A stretch of 64,000 nucleotides of DNA from Pseudomonas fragi (GCF_900105835.1 NZ_LT629783.1:1054001-1118000), one strand, 5' to 3'; counted from the first letter of the stretch, positions 27,940 through 36,982 are shown. Notes: generated by a model from the letters alone, not told the origin. Numbers and translations: made by a program.

Positions 27940-28977
27940 TCAGCGAATCGGCGGTGCGTACATCAGGCCATGGTCTTTCCAGCTGCGGTTGAGACCGCGC
28001 GGGATGTTCAATGCCGTCTGCTGGCCGAGATTGCGGTCGTAGATTTGCGCGTAGTTGCCGACCTGCTTGAGGGCGCGATAAGCCCAGTCACTGTCCAGGC
28101 CAAAGGACTTGCCGATGCTGCCTTCGGTGCCCAGCAAGCGGGCGATATCGGTGGATGCGCTCTTGTTGCCACGCAACTCGTCGACGTTGTCCGAGGTTAC
28201 GCCCAGCTCTTCGCCGGTCATCAGCGCGTAAGCGGTCCAGGTCACAATATTGCGCCACACCGTGTCACCCTGAGCGACAAAGGCCCCCAGCGGCTCCTTG
28301 GAAATCACCTCGGGCAACAGCGCATAGTCCTTGGGGTTGTTCATCAACGCCAAACGCGCCGCCAGCCCCGAAGAGTCATTGGAAATGGCGTTACAGCGGC
28401 CGCGCTGGAAAGCGGCGTAAAGCTCGGGGCTTTTTTCGATGACCACGGTTTTGTAAGTCAGGCCACGGCGGCCGAAATAGTCTTCCAGGTTTTGCTCGGA
28501 GGTGGTGCCCGGTGACAGGCAGAAAGTGGCGCCGTCCAGGTCGGTGAGTTTCTGGATGCCGTCGGCGGCGTGGGTCATAAAGCCCTGGCCGTCATAGAAC
28601 CACACGGTGGTGAAGTCCACCCCCAGGTTGGCAATGCGTTCAGCGGTCCAGGAGGCGGCCCGCGACAGGATATCGATCTCCCCGGAGGCCAGGGCGGTAA
28701 AGCGGTTTTTCGCGGTGGTGGTCAGGTACTCGACCTTGTCCGCATCCCCCAGCACCGCCGCGGCCACGGCGCGGCACAGGTCCACGTCCATGCCGGTCCA
28801 GCGGCCCTTGTCATCAATCAGCGAAAAGCCCGGTTTGTCGCCCGCGACCCCACAGCGCACGCTGCCATGGGCCTTGACCTTGTCCAGCACACCTGCCTGG
28901 GCGGCCTGGGCACCCGTCAACAGCAAGGCCAACAGCGGAGCCCCAAGTAAAAGCTTGGCCCTATTCAATTTATGCAT
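27940..28977 (-). CDS. aapJ: Periplasmic amino-acid-binding protein (AapJ type)
   Basis: A 345-residue SBP_bac_3 protein with a Sec signal peptide (LLLGAPLLALLLTGAQAAQA, cleavage near residue 28). Mature features are VRCGVAGDKPGFSLIDDKGRW, the ligand-site stretch MDVDLCRAVAAAVLGDADKV and the AapJ-type end GLMYAPPIR. It heads the operon aapJ-aapQ-aapM-aapP-iaaA. A divergent LysR gene lies 153 bases upstream. Confidence 0.92.
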   Translation of the reverse strand: MHKLNRAKLLLGAPLLALLLTGAQAAQAGVLDKVKAHGSVRCGVAGDKPGFSLIDDKGRWTGMDVDLCRAVAAAVLGDADKVEYLTTTAKNRFTALASGEIDILSRAASWTAERIANLGVDFTTVWFYDGQGFMTHAADGIQKLTDLDGATFCLSPGTTSEQNLEDYFGRRGLTYKTVVIEKSPELYAAFQRGRCNAISNDSSGLAARLALMNNPKDYALLPEVISKEPLGAFVAQGDTVWRNIVTWTAYALMTGEELGVTSDNVDELRGNKSASTDIARLLGTEGSIGKSFGLDSDWAYRALKQVGNYAQIYDRNLGQQTALNIPRGLNRSWKDHGLMYAPPIR

Positions 28978-29130
28978 ATCATTGCCCCTTCAAAATTCTT
29001 CTTTTTATGCCTGTCAACCACAGTTCAACGGCAGGTGGCGGTTCAGCGCACAATAAAGACCCAGGCTTGGGCCGGATAGCGGCAATTGATCCACTATGCT
29101 GCACGGGCTATCGAATATTGGAATAAGTCC

Positions 29131-30000
29131 ATGAACATTGACTGGTACGAAGATTTTCTCGCCCTGGCCGACACCGGTAAATTCACGGCAGCAGCCAGCA
29201 TGCGCGGCTCATCGCAATCGGCCCTGAGCCGGCGTATTCAACTGCTTGAAGCTCACCTGGGCGCGACCCTGATCGACCGCGAACGCAACCCGGTGCGCCT
29301 GACTGCGGCGGGCGAAGCGCTGCTGCCCAATGCCGTGGAACTGGTACGCATGGCCCGCGATTGCGAACAGAGCGTCAAGGTGCTCAACCGGCCACTGACC
29401 TTTGCTTCGCTGCACACCCTGGCGTGCAACTTCTTCCCGGGCTGGATCAGCCAGTTGAACAGCCCGCAGGCGCCGCTGTTCACCCGTATCGACACGGGCT
29501 ATCGCAGCACCGATGACTACTACATGGCGCTGATGTCCGGGCGTTGTGATTTCATCCTGTTCTACCGTGACACCAAGACGGCGCCCTACTCGCGCCAGAG
29601 CGAGTTCGAGGTCAAGTCCCTGGGCCATGACGAGCTGTACTGGGTCGCCACGCCCGTACTGGCGGCGCATTGCGCGCACACCGACGAGCCGATCCCGCTG
29701 CTCAGCTATTCGCGCAGTGCGCAATTGCATGAACTGTCGCGCACCCAGATCAACCGTCACCCCCAGCCGCAGCGTTTGCTGCAAGTGTTCGAAGCCACCG
29801 TCTCGGAGGCGCTCAAGCCGATGGTCGCCAGCGGCCAGGGCGTGGCGTGCATGCCCCACAGCATGGTGGCGCCACTGATCGAACGCGGTGAGCTGGTGCG
29901 CTTGTACCCGGACATGGAGTCCGATCATCTGGAAGTGATCCTGGTGCGCTGGCGCGACAACCGCAACCCCCAGGCCGACGCGCTCTGGCAGCGGCTTTAG
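29131..30000 (+). CDS. LysR-family transcriptional regulator
   Basis: A 289-residue LTTR: HTH in residues 1-60 (ALADTGKFTAAASMRGSSQS, then ALSRRIQLLEAHLGATLIDR) and a C-terminal periplasmic-binding-like effector domain. The frame is open from 29086 but ATG 29131 (MNIDWYEDF) matches the family. It is divergent from aapJ across 153 bases, so it is the best candidate to control the aap-iaaA operon; it might also act on the amidase gene 200 bases downstream. No operator was identified. Confidence 0.87.
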   Translation: MNIDWYEDFLALADTGKFTAAASMRGSSQSALSRRIQLLEAHLGATLIDRERNPVRLTAAGEALLPNAVELVRMARDCEQSVKVLNRPLTFASLHTLACNFFPGWISQLNSPQAPLFTRIDTGYRSTDDYYMALMSGRCDFILFYRDTKTAPYSRQSEFEVKSLGHDELYWVATPVLAAHCAHTDEPIPLLSYSRSAQLHELSRTQINRHPQPQRLLQVFEATVSEALKPMVASGQGVACMPHSMVAPLIERGELVRLYPDMESDHLEVILVRWRDNRNPQADALWQRL

Positions 30001-30014
30001 CCACTTGCCCCCTT

Positions 30015-30103
30015 TTGTGGGAGCGGGCTTGCTCGCGATGGCAGCACCTCGCTAGTGCGGATACACCGCGCCGCCCATATCGCGAGCAAGCCTGCTCCCA
30101 CAA
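30015..30103. repeat. REP doublet, copy B
   Basis: Left unit TTGTGGGAGCGGGCTTGCTC (from 30015) and right unit ending CTGCTCCCACAA (30103) form a nearly perfect inverted pair of about 27-bp arms around a 35-base centre with its own inverted repeats. It follows the LysR stop by 15 bases, where it may serve as a terminator. Confidence 0.9.
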
Positions 30104-30206
30104 GGTGTGATACCTATTTACGACATCAAATGTCACATGGGCTGGCTGTTAAGGCAGGAGTTTCGCTAAGCTCTGCGGTTTCCCATAGTCCTCAAGCGGT
30201 AAGCCC

Positions 30207-31910
30207 ATGATCGAAGTCACCGAGGTGTCCATAGCCCAACTGCGCGGCGCGCTCGAAACCGGCCAAACCACGGCAGTCGAACTGGTGCAGGCCTATCTCG
30301 CGCGGATCGACGCCTACGACACTCCTGACACGGCCACCGCGCTCAATGCCGTGGTGGTGCGCAACCCCCAGGCACTGGCCGAAGCACAGGCCTCGGACGC
30401 CCGCAGGGCCAAGGGCCAGACCCTCGGCCCGCTGGATGGCATCCCCTATACAGCCAAGGACAGTTACCTGGTCAAGGGCCTGACCGCCGCCTCGGGCAGC
30501 CCGGCCTTCAAGGACCTGATCGCCTATCGTGATGCCTTCACCATTGAGCGCCTGCGCGGTGCGGGGGCCATCTGCCTGGGCAAGACCAATATGCCGCCCA
30601 TGGCCAACGGCGGCATGCAACGCGGTGTGTATGGCCGCGCCGAAAGCCCGTACAACGCCAACTACCTGACGGCGCCTTTCGCCTCCGGCTCGTCCAACGG
30701 TGCAGGCACGGCCACGGCGGCCAGTTTTTCGGCTTTCGGCCTGGCCGAGGAAACCTGGTCCAGCGGGCGCGGCCCGGCGTCTAACAACGGCCTGTGCGCC
30801 TACACGCCTTCGCGCGGGGTGATTTCAGTGCGCGGTAACTGGCCGCTGACACCGACCATGGACGTGGTCGTGCCCTTTGCCCGCACGATGGCCGACCTGC
30901 TCGAAGTGCTCGATGTTGTCGTCGCCGAAGACCCGGATACCCGTGGCGACCTGTGGCGCCTGCAACCCTGGGTGCCGCTGCCGAGCGTGGCCTCGGTGCG
31001 TCCGGCCTCCTATGCACAACTCAATGCCGGCAGCGAAGCGCTGGCCGGCAAACGCTTTGGCGTACCGCGCATGTATATCAATGCCGACCCCGAGGCCGGC
31101 ACGGCTGAATGCCCCGGCATTGGCGGCCCCACCGGGCAGCGCATCATCACTCGCGCGTCGGTGATTGACCTGTGGCAAGCCGCACGCCAGGCCATCGAAG
31201 CCCAGGGCGGCGAAGTGCTGGAAGTAGATTTCCCGCTGGTGTCCAACTGCGAAGGCGATCGCCCTGGCGCGCCCACCGTGTTTACCCGCGGGCTGGTGTC
31301 CAAAGAGTTCTTGCATGACGAGCTGTGGGAGCTGTCGGCCTGGGCATTCGATGATTTCCTGCGCGCCAACGGTGACCCGCAACTCAACCGCCTGGCCGAC
31401 GTCGACGGCCCACTGATCTTCCCGCACGACCCGGGCACCCTGCCCAACCGTGAGGACGAACTGGCGGCCGGCATGGACGAGTATGTGCGCATGGCCCAGC
31501 GTGGCATTACCCCGTGGGACCAGATCAGTACCGTGCCCGACGGCCTGCGCGGCCTTGAAAAAACCCGGCGCATCGACCTGGAAGACTGGATGGACCACTT
31601 GGGCCTGGATGCTGTGCTGTTCCCGACCGTCGCTGATGTTGGCCCGGCAGATGCGGATGTGAACCCGGTGTCAGCGGATATCGCCTGGAGCAACGGCGTG
31701 TGGGTGGCCAACGGCAATCTCGCCATTCGCCATCTGGGTGTGCCGACCGTAACCGTGCCTATGGGCGTGATGGCGGATATCGGCATGCCGGTGGGGCTGA
31801 CGTTTGCCGGTCGCGCCTATGACGATTCGGCGTTGCTGCGCTTTGCGTCGGCATTTGAGGCAACGGGCAGCAAGCGCATGATCCCGCCGCGCACGCCGCC
31901 GTTGAAGTAA
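30207..31910 (+). CDS. Amidase-signature family hydrolase
   Basis: A 567-residue amidase. The catalytic triad Lys is in GIPYTAKDSYL (about residue 86), the cis-Ser in FASGSSNGAG and the nucleophile Ser region in WSSGRGPASNNGL, followed by CAYTPSRGVISVRG. The nucleophile loop departs from the usual GGSIR pattern but keeps the Gly/Ser spacing. It hydrolyses an amide, substrate unknown. No signal peptide is seen. It is a single gene between two REP doublets, 200 bases after the LysR gene. Confidence 0.85.
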   Translation: MIEVTEVSIAQLRGALETGQTTAVELVQAYLARIDAYDTPDTATALNAVVVRNPQALAEAQASDARRAKGQTLGPLDGIPYTAKDSYLVKGLTAASGSPAFKDLIAYRDAFTIERLRGAGAICLGKTNMPPMANGGMQRGVYGRAESPYNANYLTAPFASGSSNGAGTATAASFSAFGLAEETWSSGRGPASNNGLCAYTPSRGVISVRGNWPLTPTMDVVVPFARTMADLLEVLDVVVAEDPDTRGDLWRLQPWVPLPSVASVRPASYAQLNAGSEALAGKRFGVPRMYINADPEAGTAECPGIGGPTGQRIITRASVIDLWQAARQAIEAQGGEVLEVDFPLVSNCEGDRPGAPTVFTRGLVSKEFLHDELWELSAWAFDDFLRANGDPQLNRLADVDGPLIFPHDPGTLPNREDELAAGMDEYVRMAQRGITPWDQISTVPDGLRGLEKTRRIDLEDWMDHLGLDAVLFPTVADVGPADADVNPVSADIAWSNGVWVANGNLAIRHLGVPTVTVPMGVMADIGMPVGLTFAGRAYDDSALLRFASAFEATGSKRMIPPRTPPLK

Positions 31911-31920
31911 TAAGCGCCAC

Positions 31921-32014
31921 GATCGTGGAAGCGGGCTTGCTCGCGATGCAGGCGCCGCGGTGTTTCAGTCACACCGCGGCGATCCAGTCGCGAGCAAGCC
32001 CGCTCCCACAATCG
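31921..32014. repeat. REP doublet, copy C
   Basis: Left unit GCGGGCTTGCTCGCGATGC and right unit TCGCGAGCAAGCCCGCTCCC are inverted; the centre holds another perfect 11-bp stem, CGCCGCGGTGT with ACACCGCGGCG. It lies between convergent amidase and RidA genes and probably terminates both. Confidence 0.9.
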
Positions 32015-32024
32015 TGTGTTGTTC

Positions 32025-32405
32025 TCAGCCCTTGGCCGCCATCGCCGTCACTTCCACCCGCATCCCCGCCACCGCCAATTCGGCCACGCCCACCGCAGCG
32101 CGCACCGGCCACGGTTGGGCAAAGTAACGCTTGTAAACTTCATTGAACGCCGCCCGATCAGCCATGTCAGTCAGGTAAATGGTCAGGTGCAGTACCCGGC
32201 TCATCGAACTGCCCGCCTTCTCCAGCGCCAGCTTGAGCGCCTGCAACGTACACTCGCTCTGCTCGACAATCCCGCCCAGCTCCAGGCTGCCATCGGCACG
32301 GGTCGGAATCTGCGTCGATACCAGCAGGCCGGCAAAGCCGGCAACATCCGAGGAGATGGAATCCGCATCGGGATCAGGGATAAAAGTGATGTCGTGGTGA
32401 GACAT
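32025..32405 (-). CDS. RidA-family protein (cytoplasmic)
   Basis: A 126-residue RidA/YjgF protein starting at ATG 32405. It has the trimer-forming fold signature: AGFAGLLVSTQIPTRADGSL, QSECTLQALKLALEKAGSSM, LTIYLTDMADRAAFNEVYKR and PVRAAVGVAEL. The Arg of the ligand site (PVRAAVGV) is kept. RidA proteins hydrolyse reactive enamine/imine intermediates. It is divergent from a LysR gene (161 bases between), which probably controls it. Confidence 0.88.
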   Translation of the reverse strand: MSHHDITFIPDPDADSISSDVAGFAGLLVSTQIPTRADGSLELGGIVEQSECTLQALKLALEKAGSSMSRVLHLTIYLTDMADRAAFNEVYKRYFAQPWPVRAAVGVAELAVAGMRVEVTAMAAKG

Positions 32406-32566
32406 AAGTGATCGCTCGCTTGAAGTGAAAACACCCATTGTCCAACGTCTGCCAACGCCTTGCGCGTTTTTTTGCACCGTCGCACATGGCCGTGCTTGGC
32501 TAAAACCTTCTGCGATCCATTACCATGCGCTTCGCCATGACGTCGTTGCATAGCCTGGAGTGCCCT

Positions 32567-33469
32567 GTGGAAATCAAACACCTGCGATCATTTGTGACCC
32601 TGGCCGAAGAGCTGCACTTCGGCCGGGCCGCGCAACGGCTGTCCATCGTGCAACCGGCCCTGAGCATGCAGATCAAGATGCTCGAAGAGGAGCTGGGGGT
32701 GCGCCTGTTCGAGCGCAACCGCCACTCGGTCGCACTCACCGAGGTGGGCACCCTCTTCCTGCCTGAAGCCCGGGCCACACTCCACCAGTCGGCCCATGCC
32801 GCCGATGTGGCCAGGGCGTGTGGCCGCGGGGAGATTGGCCGGGTGCGCTTTGGCTTTGTCTCCTCGGTACTGCCCGAATTGCTACCCATGCTGGTCCGCT
32901 CGCTGCATGCCCGCTTCCCGCGGATCGAACTGGAACTCAAGGACATGCCCGGCCCTGACCAGGCCGTGGCGCTGAAAAACGGCCAGCTCGACTTCGGCCT
33001 GATGCGCCTGCCGGCCGCCATCCCGGGGATCCACACCCGCGAGGTGCTGCAGGAAAACTTTATTGTCGCCCTGCCCGGCGACCACCCGCTGCTGGCCTGC
33101 GACGTCCTGCACCCCACTGAGCTGAGCCAGTTGCCGGTTTTTACCCTGGCTCGGCGTTACGCCCCCGGCTTTTACGATGAATTGATGCAAGCGCTTGCCC
33201 GCCAGGGCGCGCATCTGCCACACGCAACCGAGTTGGGCGAGTTCACCACCATGCTTGCCCTGGTATCTGCCGGGCTAGGGGTTGGCCTGCTGCCAGCCAA
33301 CGCCGGGCGCGCCTTGCCCGCCAATGTCATCTCCAGGCCGCTGGATCTGGGGGAATACCGGGCAACCACGGGGCTGGCATGGACAGCGCTGAACAGTGCT
33401 GTCAAAGCCACGGTGTTCAGCTTGATGGAGGAGTTGTTGGCGCTGGACACACCACCGCTTGAGGGCTGA
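32567..33469 (+). CDS. LysR-family transcriptional regulator
   Basis: A 300-residue LTTR. GTG 32567 follows GGAG and gives the classical opening VEIKHLRSFVTLAEELHFGR (GTG read as Met). HTH residues 3-60; effector domain from about 90. It is divergent from the RidA gene at 32025-32405 and convergent with the exported RidA gene at 33538, so it may link both to amine or amino-acid catabolism. The inducer is unknown. Confidence 0.87.
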   Translation: MEIKHLRSFVTLAEELHFGRAAQRLSIVQPALSMQIKMLEEELGVRLFERNRHSVALTEVGTLFLPEARATLHQSAHAADVARACGRGEIGRVRFGFVSSVLPELLPMLVRSLHARFPRIELELKDMPGPDQAVALKNGQLDFGLMRLPAAIPGIHTREVLQENFIVALPGDHPLLACDVLHPTELSQLPVFTLARRYAPGFYDELMQALARQGAHLPHATELGEFTTMLALVSAGLGVGLLPANAGRALPANVISRPLDLGEYRATTGLAWTALNSAVKATVFSLMEELLALDTPPLEG

Positions 33470-33537
33470 GCAACCTGTCGGGTACGCCGTGAAGGGGGAC
33501 GGGCAGGCGCTATGGCACCCGCCCGTTAAGCGGGAGG

Positions 33538-34041
33538 TTACGGCCGGGCTGCCGTGACCTCGATCTCTACCAGATAATTCGGGTTGGCCAGACCGGCCAC
33601 CTGGAACGCCGAGCGGGTTGGCAGCTTGGGCTGGGCCTGGGTGCCGAAAAACTGGGTGTAACCCTTCATAAAGCCGGCGAAATCCATCTTGCCGGTTTCC
33701 GGCGTACCCACCAGATACACCTGCATCTTGATCACATCACCCATGCTCAGGCCCAGGCTTTTGAGGGTGGCCTCGATATTTTTCAGCACATTGACCGTCT
33801 GCACTTCGGTGTCGCCATAAGCGGCGAGGGTCTTGGGGTCGGCCTTGCTGTCGGCAATGGGCGGCACCACACCACTGAGGTTGACCACGGTGACACCCGG
33901 CGGGATTTCCACGGCCAGGGAAATCGGAAAGTCGGAATTGGGCAGCTTGTGGCGGATCACTTCTGCCGCACTCACCTGGGTTGCCATCAGGCCGGCCAGC
34001 ACCGAGGTCAAAACAAAAGCGGGGATCATTTTTTTAGTCAT
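33538..34041 (-). CDS. Exported RidA-family protein
   Basis: A 167-residue RidA/YjgF protein with a Sec signal peptide (MIPAFVLTSVLAGLMATQVSA, cleavage after about residue 25), which is unusual because most RidA proteins are cytoplasmic. Mature motifs: TVQTVNVLKNIEATLKSLG-like helix, MGDVIKMQVYLVGTPE and LPTRSAFQVAGLANPNYLVE, keeping the Arg of the active site. It is last of three same-strand genes with cytochrome c (50 bases) and amine oxidase, all with export signals. The natural reading is hydrolysis of the imine made by the oxidase. Confidence 0.87.
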   Translation of the reverse strand: MTKKMIPAFVLTSVLAGLMATQVSAAEVIRHKLPNSDFPISLAVEIPPGVTVVNLSGVVPPIADSKADPKTLAAYGDTEVQTVNVLKNIEATLKSLGLSMGDVIKMQVYLVGTPETGKMDFAGFMKGYTQFFGTQAQPKLPTRSAFQVAGLANPNYLVEIEVTAARP

Positions 34042-34091
34042 CGTTACATTCCTTTAGGGGTATGAAAAAACGCGCAGTCCATGATTGCTTG

Positions 34092-34487
34092 TCAGCGCCG
34101 GGTGACCGCGCGTACATCCTCGACGGTCACGGTGTCGGCATAATGGTTGCCAAAGTGGGTTCGCACATAGTTGACCACCTCTGCAATCTGCTGGTCATCC
34201 ATGTATTTCTTGAAGCCCGGCATGCCGCCCTGCCCTGATGTCACCATATACACCGGGTACACCTTGGCCCCCAGTTTCTGGTTGGCAGCCAGCGCCGGAT
34301 ACGCGCCCGCCCCGTGGGAGCCCTGGCCATCAGCCATATGGCAACCCTGGCAGACCTGATTGAACAGGGCCTCGCCACTGGGCTGATCGAACTTGCCAGA
34401 GGTGGACAGTATCGGCGCATCTTCGGCAAACGCAGGCACACTGGCCAGCACGCCGGCCAGGATAGCGGTGGTTAAAGTCATTCGCAT
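34092..34487 (-). CDS. Periplasmic class I cytochrome c
   Basis: A 131-residue monohaem cytochrome: Sec signal peptide (LTTAILAGVLASVPAFAE), haem site CQGCH (Cys, Cys, His at about 50-54), and a distal axial Met in GGMPGFKKYMDDQQIAEVV. It lies 14 bases downstream of the amine oxidase gene, so it should be cotranscribed and probably accepts electrons from the flavin. In the nicotine-oxidising enzyme NicA2, a flavoprotein of this family, a neighbouring cytochrome c rather than O2 is the known acceptor. Confidence 0.88.
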   Translation of the reverse strand: MRMTLTTAILAGVLASVPAFAEDAPILSTSGKFDQPSGEALFNQVCQGCHMADGQGSHGAGAYPALAANQKLGAKVYPVYMVTSGQGGMPGFKKYMDDQQIAEVVNYVRTHFGNHYADTVTVEDVRAVTRR

Positions 34488-34501
34488 GGCTGTCTCCGGG
34501 C

Positions 34502-36106
34502 TCAGGCCGCTTTCGCGCTGGCGATGATATGGGTGTGCAGGCGTTTGATCGCATCCTGGGAAGACAGGATGGCGCCCTCCATCCAGGCCGGAATGTAAGA
34601 AGCATGTTCACCGGCCAGGACAATGCGCCCGTCAATCTGGCACAGGTTCTTGTAATGCTGCTCGCGGGTTTCGGGGGTCCACAGGCCGTAGCAGCCGTTG
34701 GTCCAGGGCACCCGGTGCCAGCCCACGGCGATGCCGTTTTCGAACTCTGCCGGGTATTGCGGGTGGATCTGGGCACCGTATTCAACGGCCTTTTGCACGC
34801 GCATTTGCGGGCTCATGGCGGTGAACTCGTAAGCGTTCGGCCCCCAGATATAGGCGCCGAGCAACACGCCTTTGCCCTGCTTGCCGTAATCGGTGCTCGG
34901 ATAGCTGATCTTGCTGATGGGCGTATCGGTGTAACTGATGCCGCCATAGATATGCTCGTCCTGCTCCCAGAAACGGCGTTTGAATTGCAGCCCGACCTTT
35001 ATCGAAGACTCGTAGGGCACGGCGCGGATCGCGCTCATCATCGGCGCGCTGACATCGATGGGCAGCTGTCCGAGGATCGACAACGGCAAGGTACACACGC
35101 ACCAGTCGGCCTGCTCTTGCCGAGCCCCGCCACTGCCATCGCTGTTCTGGTAGGTAACGGTCACACCGTTGCCGTTTTGCTGGATACGCGTGACCTTGGC
35201 GTTGTACTGGATCAGGTCGTTGACCTGTTTCTGGAACGCCTGGGCAATCATGTCCATGCCGCCAACCGGCTGGAAGATGCTGCTCTGGAATTCGTACTCC
35301 TGGCCGCTGGCGATGCTTTGCCACAGATTGGAATCCAGCAGCGCCTTGCAGTCGATAGGCTCGGACGCCACCGCTGCTGGCATCAGGCCGCCGCCATCGT
35401 CCACGGCAAAACCGCGACGCATGCTGGTCTCCAGGGATTTCTTATAGGCATTGCTGCTATCGAGCGCGCCCCATTTGCGCATCACCTCCAGCAGGCGCTC
35501 GCGGTCTTCGCGAGTCAGAGCCTGATCCAGGCCGTGCTGGTTGACGGCCTTGCTCAGCAGTTCGGCCACATGCCCCTGAAAGTCGGCCTGCACGGCACGG
35601 TAACGTTGCGGCTTGCCCTCAAACGCCTGGGTGGAATGCACCATCGCGTTGTAGTTGACCTGGATAAAGGGCTCCAGGGCGACGCCGAATTTGTGGCAGT
35701 AGTCGAGCACGGCATGATGGTGATACGGGATGCGCCACGGGCCGGGATTGAGGTACAGGCCCTTGTCGAATTCGCAATGCTGGGTAGCGCCGCCCAGCTC
35801 GGTGAAACGGTCACCGCCACGCAGCGTCCAGCAGCGCCCGCCCGGCTTGGCATTGAACTCCAGCACCTTGACCTGATAGCCGGCCTTGCGCAGCTCATAG
35901 GCGGCGGTCATGCCCGCCAGCCCCGCCCCAAGGATCAGTACACGGGTGCCCTTTGGCGCACCGCTCAAGGCAAAATCCCGCTCATAGTTCGATTCAGCGG
36001 CAAAACTCAAGGCAGTCATTGCCTGATACATCGCGGCGGCGCCCGCTGTCACGCCGATCCAGTTGAGTACTTTGCGTCGGCTCACAACCATTGCTTGCTC
36101 TTGCAT
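34502..36106 (-). CDS. Tat-exported flavin amine oxidase/dehydrogenase
   Basis: A 534-residue flavin monoamine oxidase family protein. The N terminus has a twin-arginine signal (VVSRRKVLNWIGVTAGAAAM). FAD binding: VLILGAGLAGMTAAYELRKA and the following KPGGRCWTLRGG. C-terminal FAD motif: IVLAGEHASYIPAWMEGAI. Start ATG 36106 has AAGGA upstream; the open frame further upstream is not family-like. First gene of a unit with cytochrome c and exported RidA. The amine substrate is unknown; aromatic or biogenic amines, amino acids or nicotine-like compounds are all possible. Confidence 0.88.
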   Translation of the reverse strand: MQEQAMVVSRRKVLNWIGVTAGAAAMYQAMTALSFAAESNYERDFALSGAPKGTRVLILGAGLAGMTAAYELRKAGYQVKVLEFNAKPGGRCWTLRGGDRFTELGGATQHCEFDKGLYLNPGPWRIPYHHHAVLDYCHKFGVALEPFIQVNYNAMVHSTQAFEGKPQRYRAVQADFQGHVAELLSKAVNQHGLDQALTREDRERLLEVMRKWGALDSSNAYKKSLETSMRRGFAVDDGGGLMPAAVASEPIDCKALLDSNLWQSIASGQEYEFQSSIFQPVGGMDMIAQAFQKQVNDLIQYNAKVTRIQQNGNGVTVTYQNSDGSGGARQEQADWCVCTLPLSILGQLPIDVSAPMMSAIRAVPYESSIKVGLQFKRRFWEQDEHIYGGISYTDTPISKISYPSTDYGKQGKGVLLGAYIWGPNAYEFTAMSPQMRVQKAVEYGAQIHPQYPAEFENGIAVGWHRVPWTNGCYGLWTPETREQHYKNLCQIDGRIVLAGEHASYIPAWMEGAILSSQDAIKRLHTHIIASAKAA

Positions 36107-36655
36107 GACCAGTCCTTTGAATCGAAGGGAAATACGCAGGCAATGACAGACGAGCAACCACGCTTGCTGCGTCGCCCGACCACAGAGTTGTCTGCGCCCG
36201 GTCATCCTCCAGAGCAAGTGGTGTGCCATAAAACTGTAATGGGCGGAAAACTGAAGATGTAGGAAGTTTCATAAAACTTAGACAGGCAGAATGCTTCACC
36301 ATGAATCAGCCAAGTCTGTTTTTGGTGCAAGACACTTGCGCCAGGATTGTGCAGTTTTTTAGTGAGTGTGCCGCATGAGCGCATCGTACCCGGTGACGAA
36401 AAACCCCCAAGATCTGATCTAGACGGTGATGCAATAAAACATGCCGAAACAGCCCCCCATCTAGCAACTTTCACATCATGCAAAGCCCAATGCCGCAGCA
36501 CAGCTTCAACCTACAAATCATATAAACAACTGAACACACTCTTTTAGCCCGAAAACTTTAAGGCCAGTATTTCGCTGCCTGATTGCAGTGCTAATGTTGA
36601 TATAAGCGAGCCTGACGCTCGCCTTATAAATCGTTACTTTATAAAGGCAGATCAA
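36107..36655. other. Gene-free region upstream of the amine oxidase unit
   Basis: About 550 AT-rich bases with no gene I can support. It should contain the divergent promoters of the amine oxidase unit and of the small gene at 36656. An imperfect palindrome, TATAAGCGAG with GCTCGCCTTATA, lies at 36601-36628, 28 bases before that small gene and may be an operator or leader hairpin. Confidence 0.5.
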
Positions 36656-36982
36656 ATGACAAAACACTACTTCTTATTTACATATTCGATTTCTCCGACA
36701 GGAGATACGGATATTGCAGCCAAAGCAGCCGACAAGGTCAGAAAAAGCATCGCCAATATACAAACCCCCGACTGGAGCAAACTGTCTACGGTTGAAACCA
36801 CCTTTGCCGGCCAGGTGACCTTGACGGCTGAAACAGCCTGCGAAAAACGAGAAGAAGCCAGAAACATCATCGACCGTGAACTCAGAAGCGCCATCGACCT
36901 GTGTAAAGCCCGTTGCGAAGTACAGGCCCATATATCCGTGCTGGTCGACGGGCTCGGCCCGCGCATGGATATCATCATCTGA
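36656..36982 (+). CDS. Small hypothetical protein
   Basis: A 108-residue soluble protein with ATG 36656 after AAAGGCAGATCAA. It opens with a beta-type strand (KHYFLFTYSISPTGDTDIAA), has an alternating charged helical middle (CEKREEARNIIDRELRSAID) and a final strand (VQAHISVLVDGLGPRMDIII). I do not recognise the family. Codon use is good and the ribosome site plausible, so I believe it is real. It is single, with a hairpin upstream and MFS gene downstream. Confidence 0.65.
   Translation: MTKHYFLFTYSISPTGDTDIAAKAADKVRKSIANIQTPDWSKLSTVETTFAGQVTLTAETACEKREEARNIIDRELRSAIDLCKARCEVQAHISVLVDGLGPRMDIII

Noticed and set aside
26604..27992. 462-codon plus-strand frame opposite the permease genes
   Set aside because: Shadow of aapQ/aapM; Gln/His-rich, no motif.
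6475..32014. CRISPR array among the repeated palindromes
   Set aside because: Repeats are inverted pairs scattered over the window, not regularly spaced direct repeats, and no cas genes are present.
34529..36262. 577-codon plus-strand frame opposite the amine oxidase
   Set aside because: Shadow of a well-supported flavoprotein with intact FAD motifs; no domain recognised in the antisense product.
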